64,000 nucleotides of DNA from Bacteroidaceae bacterium (GTDB lineage: Bacteria > Bacteroidota > Bacteroidia > Bacteroidales > Bacteroidaceae): positions 62,001-126,000 of the forward strand of contig JAFTVE010000013.1 in assembly GCA_017465905.1 (NCBI GenBank), read 5' to 3'. A program made the position numbers and the translations under genes. Below, one piece after another: positions 8,899 through 21,032 of the stretch (its first letter is position 1; every line of letters begins with the position of its first letter). The notes beneath the pieces are model-generated. The model was not told the origin of the DNA, did not search any database, and saw only the letters and a program-made list of their open reading frames with translations.

Positions 8899-9744
8899 TC
8901 ACTCGTTCACCGCCTTGAAACTCATGTCGAGACTCTTTACCGAGTGGGTAAGTGCACCTACCGACACGAAGTCAACACCACACTCTGCATATGAGCGGAT
9001 AGTATCGAAGGTAATACCGCCTGATGACTCTACTTCGAGTCTTCCACCGACAATCTCCACGGCCTTACGCGTATTCTCCACTGAGAAGTTGTCGAGCATC
9101 ACGCGATCTACTCCTTCGAGTGCCAGAACTTGATTTAATTCATCGAAGTTGCGCACCTCGACTTCAATCTTCAGGTTCTTTCCCTTGGCTTTGCAGTACT
9201 CCTGTGCACGGCTTACAGCCTGTGGTATGCCTCCGGCGAAGTCGATATGGTTGTCCTTGAGCAATATCATGTCAAACAGACCTATGCGGTGGTTGCATCC
9301 GCCACCTATGCGTACGGCATCTTTTTCCATAAGGCGCATACCCGGTGTCGTCTTGCGAGTATCAAGCACACGGCACTTGGTACCTTCAAGCAGCTTCACG
9401 TATTCATTTGTGATGGTCGCGATGCCACTCATGCGCTGCATCACATTGAGCATCAGACGTTCTGTCTGCAGCAGACTCTGCACCTTGCCTTCCACAACGA
9501 ATGCCACATCGCCCGGCTTCACGTGAGCTCCATCGTTGATGTACACCTCCATCTTCATCTCAGGGTCAAAGCGGTGGAATATCTCACGGGCCATCTCCAC
9601 ACCGGCAATAATACCCTCCTCCTTGATAATGAGTCGGCTCTTTCCCATTGCTGTGTCGGGGATACATGAGAGAGTGGTGTGGTCGCCGTCGCCAATGTCC
9701 TCAGCGAATGAGAGTGCAATCAGTTGGTCTATCAATTCGTTCAT
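8899..9744 (-). CDS. nadC: Nicotinate-nucleotide pyrophosphorylase (carboxylating)
   Basis: The protein has 281 residues, a normal length for quinolinate phosphoribosyltransferase. It converts quinolinate and PRPP to nicotinate mononucleotide, CO2 and PPi in de novo NAD synthesis. The N-terminal sandwich domain contains GDHTTLSCIP (about 20-29). The barrel domain carries the family signature LDTRKTTPGMR and then GGGCNHRIGLFDMILLKDNH, holding the basic residues that bind quinolinate and PRPP. ESSGGI and DFVSVGALTHS at the C-terminus form the phosphate site. It is a single-gene unit with its own promoter and terminator. nadA and nadB are not in the window. Confidence 0.95.
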   Translation of the reverse strand: MNELIDQLIALSFAEDIGDGDHTTLSCIPDTAMGKSRLIIKEEGIIAGVEMAREIFHRFDPEMKMEVYINDGAHVKPGDVAFVVEGKVQSLLQTERLMLNVMQRMSGIATITNEYVKLLEGTKCRVLDTRKTTPGMRLMEKDAVRIGGGCNHRIGLFDMILLKDNHIDFAGGIPQAVSRAQEYCKAKGKNLKIEVEVRNFDELNQVLALEGVDRVMLDNFSVENTRKAVEIVGGRLEVESSGGITFDTIRSYAECGVDFVSVGALTHSVKSLDMSFKAVNE

Positions 9745-9774
9745 AATCGTATATTATTATTTAAATATGTGTTG

Positions 9775-9805
9775 CAAAGTTAGCGATTCTTTTGCAATAA
9801 ACAAG
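9775..9805 (-). promoter_or_regulatory. nadC promoter
   Basis: The minus strand has a TTG -33 box (in cttg, 9802-9805), 19 bases, then TAACTTTG (9775-9782). The nadC start codon is about 30 bases downstream. It is back-to-back with the rlmH promoter. Confidence 0.75.
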
Positions 9806-9825
9806 ATTTATTCATTCATTCTTCG

Positions 9826-9833
9826 TAAATTTG
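9826..9833 (+). promoter_or_regulatory. rlmH -7 promoter box
   Basis: TAAATTTG matches TAnnTTTG and lies 44 bases before the rlmH start codon. The -33 region is poor. It is divergent from the nadC promoter in the same 133-base gap. Confidence 0.5.
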
Positions 9834-9877
9834 CCTCACAAACCAATTGCCGATAAATCCATACAGATTCATACAAG

Positions 9878-10351
9878 ATGAAGACTCTCCTTATTGCCAT
9901 TGGCAAGACCGATAACCGCTATCTTACTCAAGCTGTCGACGACTATCTTGCCCGCGCCAACCACTATGCCCCCATCGAGCTGAAAATTATTCCCGACATC
10001 CGCGATGTGAAGAACCTCTCGCAGGAGCAGCAGAAGGAGCGCGAGGGGCAACAGATTGTTAAGCTCATTCAGCCTGGCGATTACGTCATCCTGCTCGATG
10101 AGGGTGGCAAGGAGTTCACCTCCGTAGGCTTTTCCCAATGGCTTCAGCAACGGATGAACACCGTGAGCCGCCGTCTCGTCTTTGTCATCGGAGGTCCCTA
10201 CGGCTTCTCTCCCGAGGTATACGCCCTTGCCCAAGGAAAGATTTCCCTTTCGCAAATGACCTTTTCTCACCAAATGGTACGTGTCATCTTCGCCGAGCAG
10301 TTCTACCGTGCTCTCTCCATTCTCAATAATTTACCTTATCATCATCAATAG
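9878..10351 (+). CDS. rlmH: 23S rRNA pseudouridine-1915 N3-methyltransferase RlmH
   Basis: The 157 residues match the compact RlmH SPOUT enzyme, which methylates N3 of pseudouridine 1915 in helix 69 of 23S rRNA on 70S ribosomes. Visible signatures are LLDEGGKEFTSVGFSQWL, FVIGGPYGFSPEV (SAM-binding knot), ISLSQMTFSHQMVRVIFAEQ and the conserved C-terminal LPYHHQ. A 275-base AT-rich gap follows. Confidence 0.95.
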   Translation: MKTLLIAIGKTDNRYLTQAVDDYLARANHYAPIELKIIPDIRDVKNLSQEQQKEREGQQIVKLIQPGDYVILLDEGGKEFTSVGFSQWLQQRMNTVSRRLVFVIGGPYGFSPEVYALAQGKISLSQMTFSHQMVRVIFAEQFYRALSILNNLPYHHQ

Positions 10352-10626
10352 TTTAGGATTCTCTTGGATGTTTATTTCGCTTATGACTAAACAACCTCTC
10401 ATAAGGATAGTAGTTGGCAATTTTATTCTAATTTTAAAAGAAATCTCACCTTTCAATTGTGAATAAATGTTAAATGACGAGATAAAAAGCCTTTATATGC
10501 TATATGATTCTAAAAAATAAACTAATTTTGTCAGTTATTAAAGATGTTGTATCCAAATGGGATAAACAAAAAATGAGTAAAATTAGAAATTATTGAAAAC
10601 TATTTATTATTTAATTAATTATCATT
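10352..10626 (+). promoter_or_regulatory. AT-rich gap with promoter and leader of the collagen-like lipoprotein gene
   Basis: No gene is visible. A TAATTTTG -7 box at 10523-10530 predicts transcription from about 10537, giving an AT-rich leader of roughly 90 bases before the start at 10627. The -33 region is not well defined. The long leader is typical of abundant outer-membrane gene transcripts but contains no clear riboswitch fold. Confidence 0.5.
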
Positions 10627-13638
<3,012 letters not shown>

Positions 13639-13670
13639 TAGTAATAAAGAATAAGCATTTTAATGGAAGG

Positions 13671-13690
13671 GTGGAGCAACCCTGCTCCAC
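13671..13690. other. Short hairpin between lipoprotein and OmpA genes
   Basis: Stem gtggagca (13671-13678) pairs with tgctccac (13683-13690) over a 4-base loop. No T-run follows, so it looks more like an mRNA stabiliser or processing site in a two-gene transcript than a terminator. Confidence 0.45.
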
Positions 13691-13726
13691 TACTCCATAA
13701 AATAAAACCAATAAATAGATACAATT

Positions 13727-14932
13727 ATGAACGTAAAGAAATTTTTATTGTCTTGTCTTACTGTTGCTGCTGCTTTTAGCGTAAATGCACAGGAGACTGA
13801 GAAGACCGAGAATGTGTATGTACCTAATTGGTATGTACAGGGACAGTTCGGTGGCCAGCATACTATTGGTGAGATTCCTTTCACCGACCTCAACTCGCTC
13901 AATGCACAGATTGGTGTTGGTTACAACTTCAACGAGATTTGGGGCACACGTCTTACTATCAATGGTTGGAAGAGTAAGGCTGGTTGGGAAACGACTAATA
14001 AACTTACAAATCATACTCTTTATGAGACTTGGGCATGGAACTATGTTTCTCCCATGGTAGATGGTACTGTTGATCTTGCTAATTGGATTTTGGGTTACGA
14101 TCCCAATCGTTTGGTTAACTTTGGAGTTTTTGCAGGTATTGGTGCCAATATTGCTTTCTGCAACAATGGCGCAGATGCTGCCAATAAGGAGATTATAGCA
14201 GAATACGACTTCACAAAACGTGATGCTCTTCGCTATCTTTGGAAAGGCTCTAAGGCTTTTTTCACTGGTCGCGTAGGTGCTAATGTTGATTTCCGTATTA
14301 CAAACAATTGGGCAGCTGGGTTCGAGCTTCAGGCTAACATCATTAGTGATAAATATAATTCTAAGCGTGCTGGTAATGCAGACTGGTATATGAATGCACT
14401 TATTGGTGTTAAGTACACCTTTGGTAAGAGTAATACTACTCGTGTACTTCCTGTGGTTGTACCTGTTGATCAGCTTGTGACAGATAAAGTGAAAGATGTT
14501 AATAACGAGATTGATGGTCTAAAGAAACGCATTGCAGAACTTGAAGAGTGCTGTGCCGAGAGTAAGGCTGTTATAGCTGAGGCTGCAGAGAAGGCCAAGA
14601 AAGAGCTAGCTGAACCTTTCCGTCGCGACATCTTCTTCAGCATTAGTTCTAATACAATTCAGGCATCAGAACTTCAGAAGATAAAGGATGTTGTTGAGTA
14701 CATGAAGAAGAATCCTGATTCCATTGTTGAAGTTACAGGCTACGCTGATAGAGGTACAGGTAATCCTACAATCAATGCAAAGTATGCTCATAACCGTGCT
14801 ATTACTGTAATGAAGGCCTTGGTTGCTGAAGGCATCTCCTCTGCACGCATTAAGGAGTCAAGCATGGGAGATAGAGTACAGCCTTATGCGGAGCCTACAC
14901 TTAATCGAGTTGCTATCTGTATAGTGCAATAA
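13727..14932 (+). CDS. OmpA-family outer-membrane protein (beta-barrel plus peptidoglycan-binding domain)
   Basis: The protein has 401 residues and a signal peptide cut after about residue 21 (VNAQ). An eight-strand-like barrel region (about 30-235) follows. A short helical linker (about 250-300) contains a CC pair and Ala/Lys-rich heptads. The OmpA/MotB domain (about 300-401) has the hallmark TGYADRGTG...NAKYAHNRA motif that binds diaminopimelate in peptidoglycan. It anchors the outer membrane to the cell wall and is usually abundant in Prevotella-like cells. It lies 88 bases after the collagen-like lipoprotein gene and is followed by a terminator. Confidence 0.9.
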   Translation: MNVKKFLLSCLTVAAAFSVNAQETEKTENVYVPNWYVQGQFGGQHTIGEIPFTDLNSLNAQIGVGYNFNEIWGTRLTINGWKSKAGWETTNKLTNHTLYETWAWNYVSPMVDGTVDLANWILGYDPNRLVNFGVFAGIGANIAFCNNGADAANKEIIAEYDFTKRDALRYLWKGSKAFFTGRVGANVDFRITNNWAAGFELQANIISDKYNSKRAGNADWYMNALIGVKYTFGKSNTTRVLPVVVPVDQLVTDKVKDVNNEIDGLKKRIAELEECCAESKAVIAEAAEKAKKELAEPFRRDIFFSISSNTIQASELQKIKDVVEYMKKNPDSIVEVTGYADRGTGNPTINAKYAHNRAITVMKALVAEGISSARIKESSMGDRVQPYAEPTLNRVAICIVQ

Positions 14933-14956
14933 TACTTATTTGAACTATCATAATTA

Positions 14957-14999
14957 GTCCAGCAACCATCATGTTTTTGGTGGTTGTTGGACGATTTTC
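14957..14999 (+). terminator. Rho-independent terminator of the ompA-like gene
   Basis: A 12-bp stem with one G-T wobble (gtccagcaacca at 14957-14968, tggttgttggac at 14981-14992) is followed by a T-rich run. The next gene starts only six bases later, so its promoter must lie within or before this hairpin, or it depends on read-through. Confidence 0.75.
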
Positions 15000-15004
15000 T
15001 CTCT

Positions 15005-17968
15005 ATGAAACGGAATCTATTTGTTATTATAGCTAATCTTTTCGTAGTAGCCTCATTTGCTCAGCTTGATGGTGATGGTTATTATAGAATAAAGAATGTA
15101 GCATCGGGGCGTTACATTACAGTACGTGATAATCGTGGCAGTGTAAATATTGGTACTACTTCTGCTGATATGGGGGCAGTGGAGCTTTATAGAGGCTTTG
15201 ATCTAGTGGCCTCTGATCCAAGTTCTATCCTTTATATAGATAATGTTGGTGATGACAATTATAAATTTCATGCACAAGGGACCGATACTTACGAAATAAT
15301 TGGCTATTATCTTAAATTGCGACAAAACTCAGATGGTTCATTTAAAGCGTATCAGGGAAACTCAATGATGCTAATGTATTTAGGTGATGGTGAAACCAGC
15401 TCTGTAGTGGATAGTAGGTTGGTAACTAATGCTAAAGGCCAGTATAGAGACTGGTATATTCTTCCTGTAAAGTCGTCAAGCAATGACAATTACTTTGGCA
15501 TGAAGCCTGAAGTCAATGCTAAAGGTGTATATTATGCATCGTTCTATGCATCGTTTCCTTTTGATGTAGCCTCTACAGATATGAAGGTGTTTTATATCTC
15601 TAAAGTTGTAGACGGTATGGCTGTTTATAAGGAACTGGATAATGGAGTTGTTCCTGCTGGTCTCCCTGTGGTCGTACAATGTTCTTCTGATTCTCCATCG
15701 GCTAATAGACTTAATATTGCCGCCAATGATGCCTCATCCATTACTAATAATCAGTTGTCGGGTGTTTATTTCTGTAATAGAAGTACTTCACATCGTAATG
15801 TTACTGCATATAATTCAGAGACTATGCGTGTGTTGGGTACAGCTCCTGATGGTTCATTAGCATACGTTAAAGCCAATTTAGATTATCTGCCAGCGAATCG
15901 TTCCTATCTTAAAGTTCCTGCTGGTAGCCCCGACGTTATTAAAGTCGTTTCTGAAGAGGAGTATCAAAAAATCCTTGATCAGAAAACTTATGTTGTGACC
16001 TTTAAGATTGGAAATGAAATTATCTCACAGCAGACCTTAAAGGCTGGCGAAACGATTCAAATCCCTGAGGCTCCTGTGAAAGAGGGTTATACTTTTAATG
16101 GATGGGGTAACGTTCCCTCTGCTATGCCCGCAAAGGATTTAACAATAGAGGGCGCGTACACTATTAACTATTACAGCCTAACATTCAAGATTGGAGAGGA
16201 GATTGTAGCTACTGAGACATTAGCTTTTGGTTCTACAATTCAGGCTCCTGATGCTCCTAGCAAAGAAGGCTATACCTTTGGATGGGGAAGCGTTCCTTCT
16301 ACTATGCCCGCGAATGATTTAATAATTGAGGGATCATATACTTTAAACTATTATACCATAACGTTCGTGGTGGATGGTGAGGTTGTCTCAACTCAGTCTG
16401 TGGCCTATGGCTCAGCTATTAAGGCTCCTAAGGTATCCGAGAAGAAAGGTTATTCTTTTAGTGGTTGGGGTGATATCCCTGCCATCATGCCTGCAAAGGA
16501 TTTGACAATTGAGGGTTCGTATACTATAAATAATTATACGATGACCTTTACGTTGGATGGCGAGGTTATTTCTTCTCAGTCCTTAGCTTATGGCTCCCCT
16601 ATCAATGCGCCTGAAGTACCCGAAAAGGAAGGCTATTCTTTCAGCGGATGGGGTGATATCCCAGCTACTATGCCCGCAAAGGACCTTGTACTTGAGGGTA
16701 CATATCTTGTTAACTATTATACTATTATTTTCAAGATAGACGGTGAGATTATCTTGTCTCAGTCTTTGGCTTATAACTCACCCATTGAGATTCCCAAGGC
16801 ACCCGAGAAGGAAGGCTATTCTTTCGGTGGATGGGATGCTGTTCCTGATTCGATGCCTGCAAAGAACCTCACTTTCGAGGGGGTATATACAATAAATAAC
16901 TATATTGTTACCTTTACGCTTGATGGTGAAGTCATATCTTCTCAGTCTTTGGCTTATGGCTCTCCTATTGAGATTCCTGAAGTCTCAGAAAAGGAGGGTT
17001 ACACATTTAGTGGCTGGGGTGATGTGCCAAGTACCATGCCTGCAAAAGACCTTACTTTTGTTGGTATGTATATCCCTAAAGATTATTATGTTATAACCTT
17101 TAAGGTGGAGGATGAGGTTGTTCTTATGCAGTCATTAGAAGAGGGTGATACCATTACTATTCCTGATGCCCCAACAAAAGAGGGTCATACATTTGCTAGT
17201 TGGGGTGATGTGCCTGTTACCATGCCTGCAGAGAATCTTACTTTCGAGGGAATATATACAGTAAATAATTACATGGTAACCTTTAAAATAGGAAGCACTG
17301 TGGTTTCATCAGTAGATATGCCATATGGCTCTTCTATTGTTCCTCCTGAGGCTGAAGAGAAAGAGGGTCATACATTTGCAGGCTGGAATTCATTACTTGC
17401 TACAGTTCCTGCATACAATGTAACTTTTTACGGTAGATATATCGTGAATACCTATACTCTCTTGTATGTAGTTGATGGAAAAGAATATCAGCGTCGAACA
17501 ATGGAGTATGGTGCTGAGATTTCTCTCATTGCGGCTCCTGAGAAGGAGGGATACACTTTTAGTGGATGGAGCGAGGCGCCTAAGACCATGCCGGCCAATG
17601 ATGTTACTGTAACTGGCTCATTCACTGTTAATGTACATAATGTATATTACTATGTTGGAGATGAGTTGGTGCATACGGATGAGGTAGCATATGGCGAGCC
17701 TATTCCTTCCTATGAATATGTTCCTACAACTGAAGGAGAGACCTTCTTAGGCTGGTTGGGTGAGACTCATGCAACAATGCCTGACTATGACCTCACATAT
17801 ACTGCCAATATTGAAAGTGGTATTGATGCAGTAGTAGGCGACAGCAATGTTGATATATATACTGTAACAGGTGTGAAGGTGATGTCAAATGTGGTTCTCG
17901 AAGAGGTGAAGTCGCTCTTGAAGAGAGGTATCTACATTATCAATGGTCGAAAGATGATAATTGAATAG
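15005..17968 (+). CDS. Surface protein with ten InlB/Flg_new-type repeats and C-terminal sorting-like tail
   Basis: I choose the ATG at 15005 (987 residues) because it begins a clean signal peptide (MKRNLFVIIANLFVVASFAQ); an upstream TTG at 14984 would precede it. Residues about 22-320 form a beta-rich region starting GDGYYRIKNVASGRYITV, similar to trefoil-like domains in Prevotella surface proteins. Ten tandem repeats of about 61 residues (about 329-936) each have the pattern Y-TFxxDGEv...S...YGSpIxxPxxPxKEGYtFsGWgxvPxtMPAkdLtxxGxYtxNN, the grasp-like InlB B-repeat. The end (937-987, GIDAV...VDIYTVTGVKV...LKRGIYIINGRKMIIE) resembles the type IX secretion or Bacteroidales C-terminal tail. The role is likely adhesion or cell-surface contact. 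Confidence 0.8.
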   Translation: MKRNLFVIIANLFVVASFAQLDGDGYYRIKNVASGRYITVRDNRGSVNIGTTSADMGAVELYRGFDLVASDPSSILYIDNVGDDNYKFHAQGTDTYEIIGYYLKLRQNSDGSFKAYQGNSMMLMYLGDGETSSVVDSRLVTNAKGQYRDWYILPVKSSSNDNYFGMKPEVNAKGVYYASFYASFPFDVASTDMKVFYISKVVDGMAVYKELDNGVVPAGLPVVVQCSSDSPSANRLNIAANDASSITNNQLSGVYFCNRSTSHRNVTAYNSETMRVLGTAPDGSLAYVKANLDYLPANRSYLKVPAGSPDVIKVVSEEEYQKILDQKTYVVTFKIGNEIISQQTLKAGETIQIPEAPVKEGYTFNGWGNVPSAMPAKDLTIEGAYTINYYSLTFKIGEEIVATETLAFGSTIQAPDAPSKEGYTFGWGSVPSTMPANDLIIEGSYTLNYYTITFVVDGEVVSTQSVAYGSAIKAPKVSEKKGYSFSGWGDIPAIMPAKDLTIEGSYTINNYTMTFTLDGEVISSQSLAYGSPINAPEVPEKEGYSFSGWGDIPATMPAKDLVLEGTYLVNYYTIIFKIDGEIILSQSLAYNSPIEIPKAPEKEGYSFGGWDAVPDSMPAKNLTFEGVYTINNYIVTFTLDGEVISSQSLAYGSPIEIPEVSEKEGYTFSGWGDVPSTMPAKDLTFVGMYIPKDYYVITFKVEDEVVLMQSLEEGDTITIPDAPTKEGHTFASWGDVPVTMPAENLTFEGIYTVNNYMVTFKIGSTVVSSVDMPYGSSIVPPEAEEKEGHTFAGWNSLLATVPAYNVTFYGRYIVNTYTLLYVVDGKEYQRRTMEYGAEISLIAAPEKEGYTFSGWSEAPKTMPANDVTVTGSFTVNVHNVYYYVGDELVHTDEVAYGEPIPSYEYVPTTEGETFLGWLGETHATMPDYDLTYTANIESGIDAVVGDSNVDIYTVTGVKVMSNVVLEEVKSLLKRGIYIINGRKMIIE
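15985..17820 (+). repeat. Ten ~183-bp tandem repeats within the surface-protein gene
   Basis: The ten coding repeats keep unit length but vary in sequence. Units 3 to 6 are closest to each other; the last three are the most diverged. This suggests older duplication with some recent homogenisation in the middle. Confidence 0.75.
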
Positions 17969-17993
17969 GATATTGTCAAAGAGTATATAATGA

Positions 17994-18030
17994 AAACGGC
18001 ATTGGAGAGAATCCAATGCCGTTTCTTTTA
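17994..18030. terminator. Strong terminator between convergent genes
   Basis: A perfect 12-bp stem (aaacggcattgg 17994-18005, ccaatgccgttt 18013-18024) is followed by ctttta. It ends the repeat-protein transcript and probably also the converging barrel gene. Confidence 0.85.
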
Positions 18031-18052
18031 TTGTAAAGGCCTTATTATGAGT

Positions 18053-19042
18053 TTAGAAGAGAAGATGGGATATTCTGAGGCTTATAACTGGAAATACTTG
18101 GAACTTTCTTGCAAGATCAACATATTGTCCCATTTTCCCCTCAATATTTGTGATGTCTTTCGTTAAGTTGGTGCCATCATGTATAATAAGGTCTGGCGCT
18201 CCTCCCCAGAAGAGCACTCCGCAGTCAAAAGAAAAGTTTGTCTTGCGTGTGCTGCTAAGTGATGAGGTGCCATAGCCAAACCCTAAATAGGGCTTAAACG
18301 TGTTGACTTTGGCATCTACTCCTACCATGCAGTACTCGTTGGGCTCCATCTTGTATACCGAACCGTCTGCTCGATTACCTACCGCGAATCCCATTCGTCC
18401 ATATTCTAATAAAGCCTCGCCTGCATAGAGATCCATGCCGTTCCATGAGATTACGGGCTCTTCAATCAGAGCTTTGTCATACATGTTATTGAACATATTT
18501 GCAGCATAGAGTGTAGGCATATCTTCAGGAGAATTATAAGCCGAACCTATTACGGATGAGCCTATATAGAAACCTGTGGTGAAATGCCATCTTTTGTTTG
18601 TGAAAGGATGTATGTCAACCAATAATTTGAAGTTATAGATGGAAGGCTCAGCCAACATGGTTACTTCGTCATGTACTGTCGTGCCTGTTAGTCCTTCTAC
18701 AATTGTTGCCATCTTGTCGAACTTGCTCTCTGTAGGATTTCCTTCTTGGTCTACACTAGGTTCGGTTTCTTCGATGCCAACTCCAAACTTCATGGATAGC
18801 GTAAACTTGGGCATAAACGAGAAACCACCACGGAGTTGTAGATACTCGTTCAGTGGGGTTGCAAAATCAATGCCAACACCCGTTGTGCCACCGGTCAAGG
18901 CTACTTCTAAATGCTTGAATGGTGTGACGCCTTGATTGGTGGAATAGGCTTGAGAACCAGAATTTTCATTGCCTTCAATACAAAATGCACTGCTTACTGC
19001 AAGGCTTGGCAGCAGGAGCATTAATGCGATTTTCTTTCTCAT
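18053..19042 (-). CDS. Outer-membrane beta-barrel protein of unknown function
   Basis: I use the ATG at 19042 (329 residues), which begins a signal peptide MRKKIALMLLLPSLAVSSAFC; an in-frame ATG at 19084 would add 14 residues without a sensible signal. The rest is made of alternating amphipathic strands (HLEVALTGGTTGVGIDFATP, FTTGFYIGSSVIG, FKPYLGFGYG) ending in a hydrophobic strand with terminal Phe (VFPVISLRISHLLF), the outer-membrane insertion signal. No enzyme motif is visible. It shares a divergent promoter region with miaA. Confidence 0.65.
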   Translation of the reverse strand: MRKKIALMLLLPSLAVSSAFCIEGNENSGSQAYSTNQGVTPFKHLEVALTGGTTGVGIDFATPLNEYLQLRGGFSFMPKFTLSMKFGVGIEETEPSVDQEGNPTESKFDKMATIVEGLTGTTVHDEVTMLAEPSIYNFKLLVDIHPFTNKRWHFTTGFYIGSSVIGSAYNSPEDMPTLYAANMFNNMYDKALIEEPVISWNGMDLYAGEALLEYGRMGFAVGNRADGSVYKMEPNEYCMVGVDAKVNTFKPYLGFGYGTSSLSSTRKTNFSFDCGVLFWGGAPDLIIHDGTNLTKDITNIEGKMGQYVDLARKFQVFPVISLRISHLLF

Positions 19043-19081
19043 AATAAATAGTCTATAAGGTTCGTGTATAGTAATAACATA

Positions 19082-19129
19082 CAAAATTACAATTTCTTGT
19101 GGTCAATCCAAACCTTTTGTGTAATTTTG
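19082..19129. promoter_or_regulatory. Overlapping divergent promoters for the barrel gene (-) and miaA (+)
   Basis: Minus strand: TTTG (19109-19112), 19 bases, TAATTTTG (19082-19089). Plus strand: TTG (19097-19099), 22 bases, TAATTTTG (19122-19129). The two sites interleave, so simultaneous occupancy by two polymerases is unlikely. Confidence 0.65.
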
Positions 19130-19153
19130 TACTTTATATCCAAAGGATTTTTG

Positions 19154-20074
19154 ATGCGACCGTATAATCTTATCACGATATTGGGACCTACAGCATGCGG
19201 TAAAACCTCGCTTGCAGTAGCTTTGGCCAATCGTCTGCAAACTGACATCATCAGTGCAGATAGTAGGCAAGTGTATCGTTCCATGGATTTGGGCACAGGA
19301 AAAGACCTCGCGGACTATATGGTAGATGGCCACCCGGTTCCTTATCATCTGATAGATATCGTTGATGCTGGATATAAATATAATGTTTTTGAATTTCAGC
19401 GTGATTTCCTGGAGGTATATAACACTTTGCTCAATGTCGGAAAGCTCCCTGTGATGTGCGGAGGTACGGGGATGTATCTTGAGTCCGTGCTGCGTGGCTA
19501 TCGCCTGGTTGAGGTCCCAGAGAATAAGGAACTCCGTGAGCGTCTTGCTGATAAGTCACTTGATGAGCTTACCTTGATTCTTGCAGAATATAAACAATTG
19601 CACAATACGACAGACGTAGATACGTGTAAGCGTGCTATTCGTGCCATTGAAATTGAAGAGTATTATCGCATAAACGATGTGAATACTCGTGAGTTCCCTG
19701 CAATCAACAGCTTAACCATCGGGTTGGATGTCTCTCGTGAGGTGAGACGTGAACGCATCAGCCGCCGTTTGCGTGAGCGTCTAGAGCAGGGAATGGTGGA
19801 TGAGGTCCGCTCAATTCTTGCCTCTGGAGTATCTCCGGATGATTTGATATATTATGGTTTGGAGTACAAATACCTGACTCTATATGTTATTGGTAAAATG
19901 ACCTATGATGATATGGTAGGCCAGTTGGAGATTGCTATTCATCAGTTTGCCAAGAGACAGATGACCTATTTTCGTGGAATGGAACGGCGTGGTGTTCCTA
20001 TATGCTGGATTGATGCTTCACTTCCTATGGAAGATAAACTAGATTGTATCAATCGATTATTGACAGAAAAATGA
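19154..20074 (+). CDS. miaA: tRNA dimethylallyltransferase MiaA
   Basis: With the ATG at 19154 the protein has 306 residues, the usual MiaA length; the upstream in-frame ATG (19064) lies before the promoter -7 box and is rejected. Signatures are the P-loop GPTACGKT (11-18), SADSRQVYRSMDLGTGK (about 36-52) and GGTGMYLESVLRGY. The RRxRERLEQGMVDEVRSIL segment and KRQMTYFRGM complete the family pattern. It isopentenylates A37 of tRNAs that read codons starting with U. A lipid-kinase-like gene follows 10 bases later. Confidence 0.95.
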   Translation: MRPYNLITILGPTACGKTSLAVALANRLQTDIISADSRQVYRSMDLGTGKDLADYMVDGHPVPYHLIDIVDAGYKYNVFEFQRDFLEVYNTLLNVGKLPVMCGGTGMYLESVLRGYRLVEVPENKELRERLADKSLDELTLILAEYKQLHNTTDVDTCKRAIRAIEIEEYYRINDVNTREFPAINSLTIGLDVSREVRRERISRRLRERLEQGMVDEVRSILASGVSPDDLIYYGLEYKYLTLYVIGKMTYDDMVGQLEIAIHQFAKRQMTYFRGMERRGVPICWIDASLPMEDKLDCINRLLTEK

Positions 20075-20084
20075 AGACGTAACT

Positions 20085-21032
20085 ATGAGCAATAAAGTAG
20101 ATTTATCAGTTGCCGATCGTTGGGGTATTGTTTATGTGCCTATGGCAGGTGTAAGGAAAAAGCATCGCCGTTGGCATCAGATTAAGCTGTATCTGGAGGT
20201 GAAAAGAGTGCATTATGACTACATACAATCAGAAGAGTATGGTGCTGTTGAGCGCCTTACAAGGATGTATGTGGAGAATGGTTATAAAACGATTGTGGTT
20301 GTTGGTGGTGACATGGCCATCAACGATGCAATCAACGGTATTATGACCTCCTCTGTCGAAAACCTGAGCGAGATATCATTTGGCATTATTGCGAATGGAA
20401 TTGGAAATGACTTTGCTGACTTCTGGGGATTGGATGTTGATGACTACAAGGGTGCTATAGATTGTTTGATAAAAGGTAAACGCCGTCGTATTGACATCGG
20501 TTATTGTACATATATGGATAATGAGGTCGTTCAGAAGCGCTATTTCCTGATGGCCGTGAACATTGGCCTTGGTGCCAAGGCTATTGAAATATCAGATGAA
20601 TGTAAGCGTTATTGGGGTAAGCGAAATCCTACCTATATTATAAGCCTATTTCGTCTTTTCTTGCGCCGTAAGCTCTATAAGATACATCTTAAGGTTAATG
20701 ATGAGATTGTCAATGAGCGCCTGATGACTGTATGTGTCGGTAATTCGCGTGGATATGGACTTACTCCGAGCGCGGTTCCTTATAATGGTTGGTTGGACGT
20801 TTCTATTGTATACCGTCCTGAATTAAGGCAAATGGTAAGTGGATTATGGATGCTACTACGCGGACGTATTCTAAACCATAAGCAGGTGAAGCCCTATCGT
20901 ACAAAGCGCGTCACTATATATGATGCGGAAGGTGCCAGCATCTGCGTTGATGGACGTACATTGGAATATAACTGCCCCTTGGAAATATCCCTAATGCCTG
21001 AGTTTCTGAATTTTATAGTTCCAGATAAGTAA
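20085..21032 (+). CDS. Diacylglycerol/lipid-kinase family protein with altered nucleotide motif
   Basis: This 315-residue protein has the DAG-kinase/YegS fold order: N-terminal strand, then VVVGGDMAIND (71-81), then IANGIGNDFADFWGL (102-116), with a C-terminal beta-sandwich ending PLEISLMPEF. The usual kinase signature GGDGTxNE is changed to GGDMAIND, and the following GTGNDFA is GIGNDFA. Downstream elements (VNIGLGAKAIE, GNSRGYG) are normal. In active kinases the GGDGT loop contacts ATP, so activity may be altered, although Bacteroidales paralogues often vary here. It is cotranscribed with miaA. A possible role is lipid phosphorylation at the inner membrane. Confidence 0.7.
   Translation: MSNKVDLSVADRWGIVYVPMAGVRKKHRRWHQIKLYLEVKRVHYDYIQSEEYGAVERLTRMYVENGYKTIVVVGGDMAINDAINGIMTSSVENLSEISFGIIANGIGNDFADFWGLDVDDYKGAIDCLIKGKRRRIDIGYCTYMDNEVVQKRYFLMAVNIGLGAKAIEISDECKRYWGKRNPTYIISLFRLFLRRKLYKIHLKVNDEIVNERLMTVCVGNSRGYGLTPSAVPYNGWLDVSIVYRPELRQMVSGLWMLLRGRILNHKQVKPYRTKRVTIYDAEGASICVDGRTLEYNCPLEISLMPEFLNFIVPDK

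Noticed and set aside
19064..19153. An N-terminal extension of MiaA
   Set aside because: It would begin before the promoter -7 box and would add a hydrophobic stretch not found in MiaA.
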